DNA from: Pelargonium nanum
Taxonomy: Eukaryota; Streptophyta; Magnoliopsida; Geraniales; Geraniaceae
NCBI GenBank assembly: GCA_036897485.1
Contig: JAYMTF010000744.1
Span: forward strand, 1 to 30,804
Length of the DNA: 30,804 nt
Direction: 5' to 3'
This document shows, in pieces, positions 30,617 to 30,804 of this stretch (within the stretch, counting starts at the first letter, position 1; the number at the start of each line of letters is the position of its first letter). Both the position numbers and the translations under genes were made by a program. Under the pieces are notes generated by a model, which was not told the DNA's origin, did no database searches, and saw nothing but the letters and a program-made list of their open reading frames with translations.

Positions 30617-30804
30617 GTACTTCGTAGCTTCTTCTGCTTTGGTCTCTCATTACTTGCTGTGTTTTTGTTTGATTTTTATATTTTGTTGCTTAATTTCTTC
30701 GTATGGTCTTCAATTTTTGTTGTGATTTACAGAGTTTGTTTTTCAAATTTGTAGTAACTTTTGCGTTTTTTTTGTTGTTGCTTGATGCTCATGAATTCGT
30801 ACCT

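Noticed and set aside
30518..30754. Reading frame across the right-edge leader as the coding start of the new gene
   Set aside because: It runs through a strong donor and a T-rich intron-like stretch and starts upstream of the telo-boxes.
1..30804. tRNA, rRNA or intronic snoRNA genes
   Set aside because: Nothing with a convincing cloverleaf or box C/D pair was seen by eye; a covariance-model scan would be needed to exclude them.

Overview
The window is nuclear DNA of a flowering plant, most likely a eudicot. The genes have many short exons with GT-AG introns, AT-rich introns and intergenic DNA, plant-type promoters (site II TGGGCC/T plus telo-box AGGGTTT) and plant MITEs (Stowaway-like, Mutator-like, hAT-like). 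The species cannot be named from the sequence alone.

Layout. (1) 853-6218, plus strand: a four-exon LRR receptor-like kinase of the MIK2-like type, about 1176 residues, with a non-RD (HCD) catalytic loop. (2) 7730-13776, minus strand: a nine-exon, about 855-residue RNA-binding protein of the hnRNP Q/R-like class. It has an acidic N-terminus and two RRMs. The exon that should carry a third RRM is not visible, there is a 15-residue tandem peptide repeat, and the predicted C-terminus is encoded by a microsatellite next to a Stowaway element. (3) 15560-22144, plus strand: an eleven-exon FKBP53-like nucleolar histone chaperone/prolyl isomerase of about 495 residues, with one GC-AG intron. (4) 23310-28908, minus strand: a complete 17-exon cytosolic enolase (LOS2/ENO2 type, 445 residues). 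(5) At the right edge (about 30439 to the end) a promoter and probable 5' UTR of a further plus-strand gene, whose coding part lies outside the window.

Genes 1 and 2 converge, 2 and 3 diverge, and 3 and 4 converge. They do not form a functional cluster. FKBP53 and the right-edge gene share the site II plus telo-box promoter style of growth and ribosome-linked genes.

Most remaining DNA is repeats. Two Mutator-like palindromic elements have 9-bp target duplications (one exact). Two related Stowaway-like elements are flanked by TA. A family of hAT-like elements has AACCC/GGGTT-rich interiors, and there are two smaller inverted-repeat families. The most unusual pattern is tandem duplication inside introns: FKBP53 introns 1 and 2 and enolase intron 1 are built of units of about 130-165 bp, and in FKBP53 intron 2 and enolase intron 1 the copies include the neighbouring exon edge and splice site, leaving decoy splice sites. 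Exon structures come from reading frame, splice consensus and family knowledge; no transcript or database data were available.
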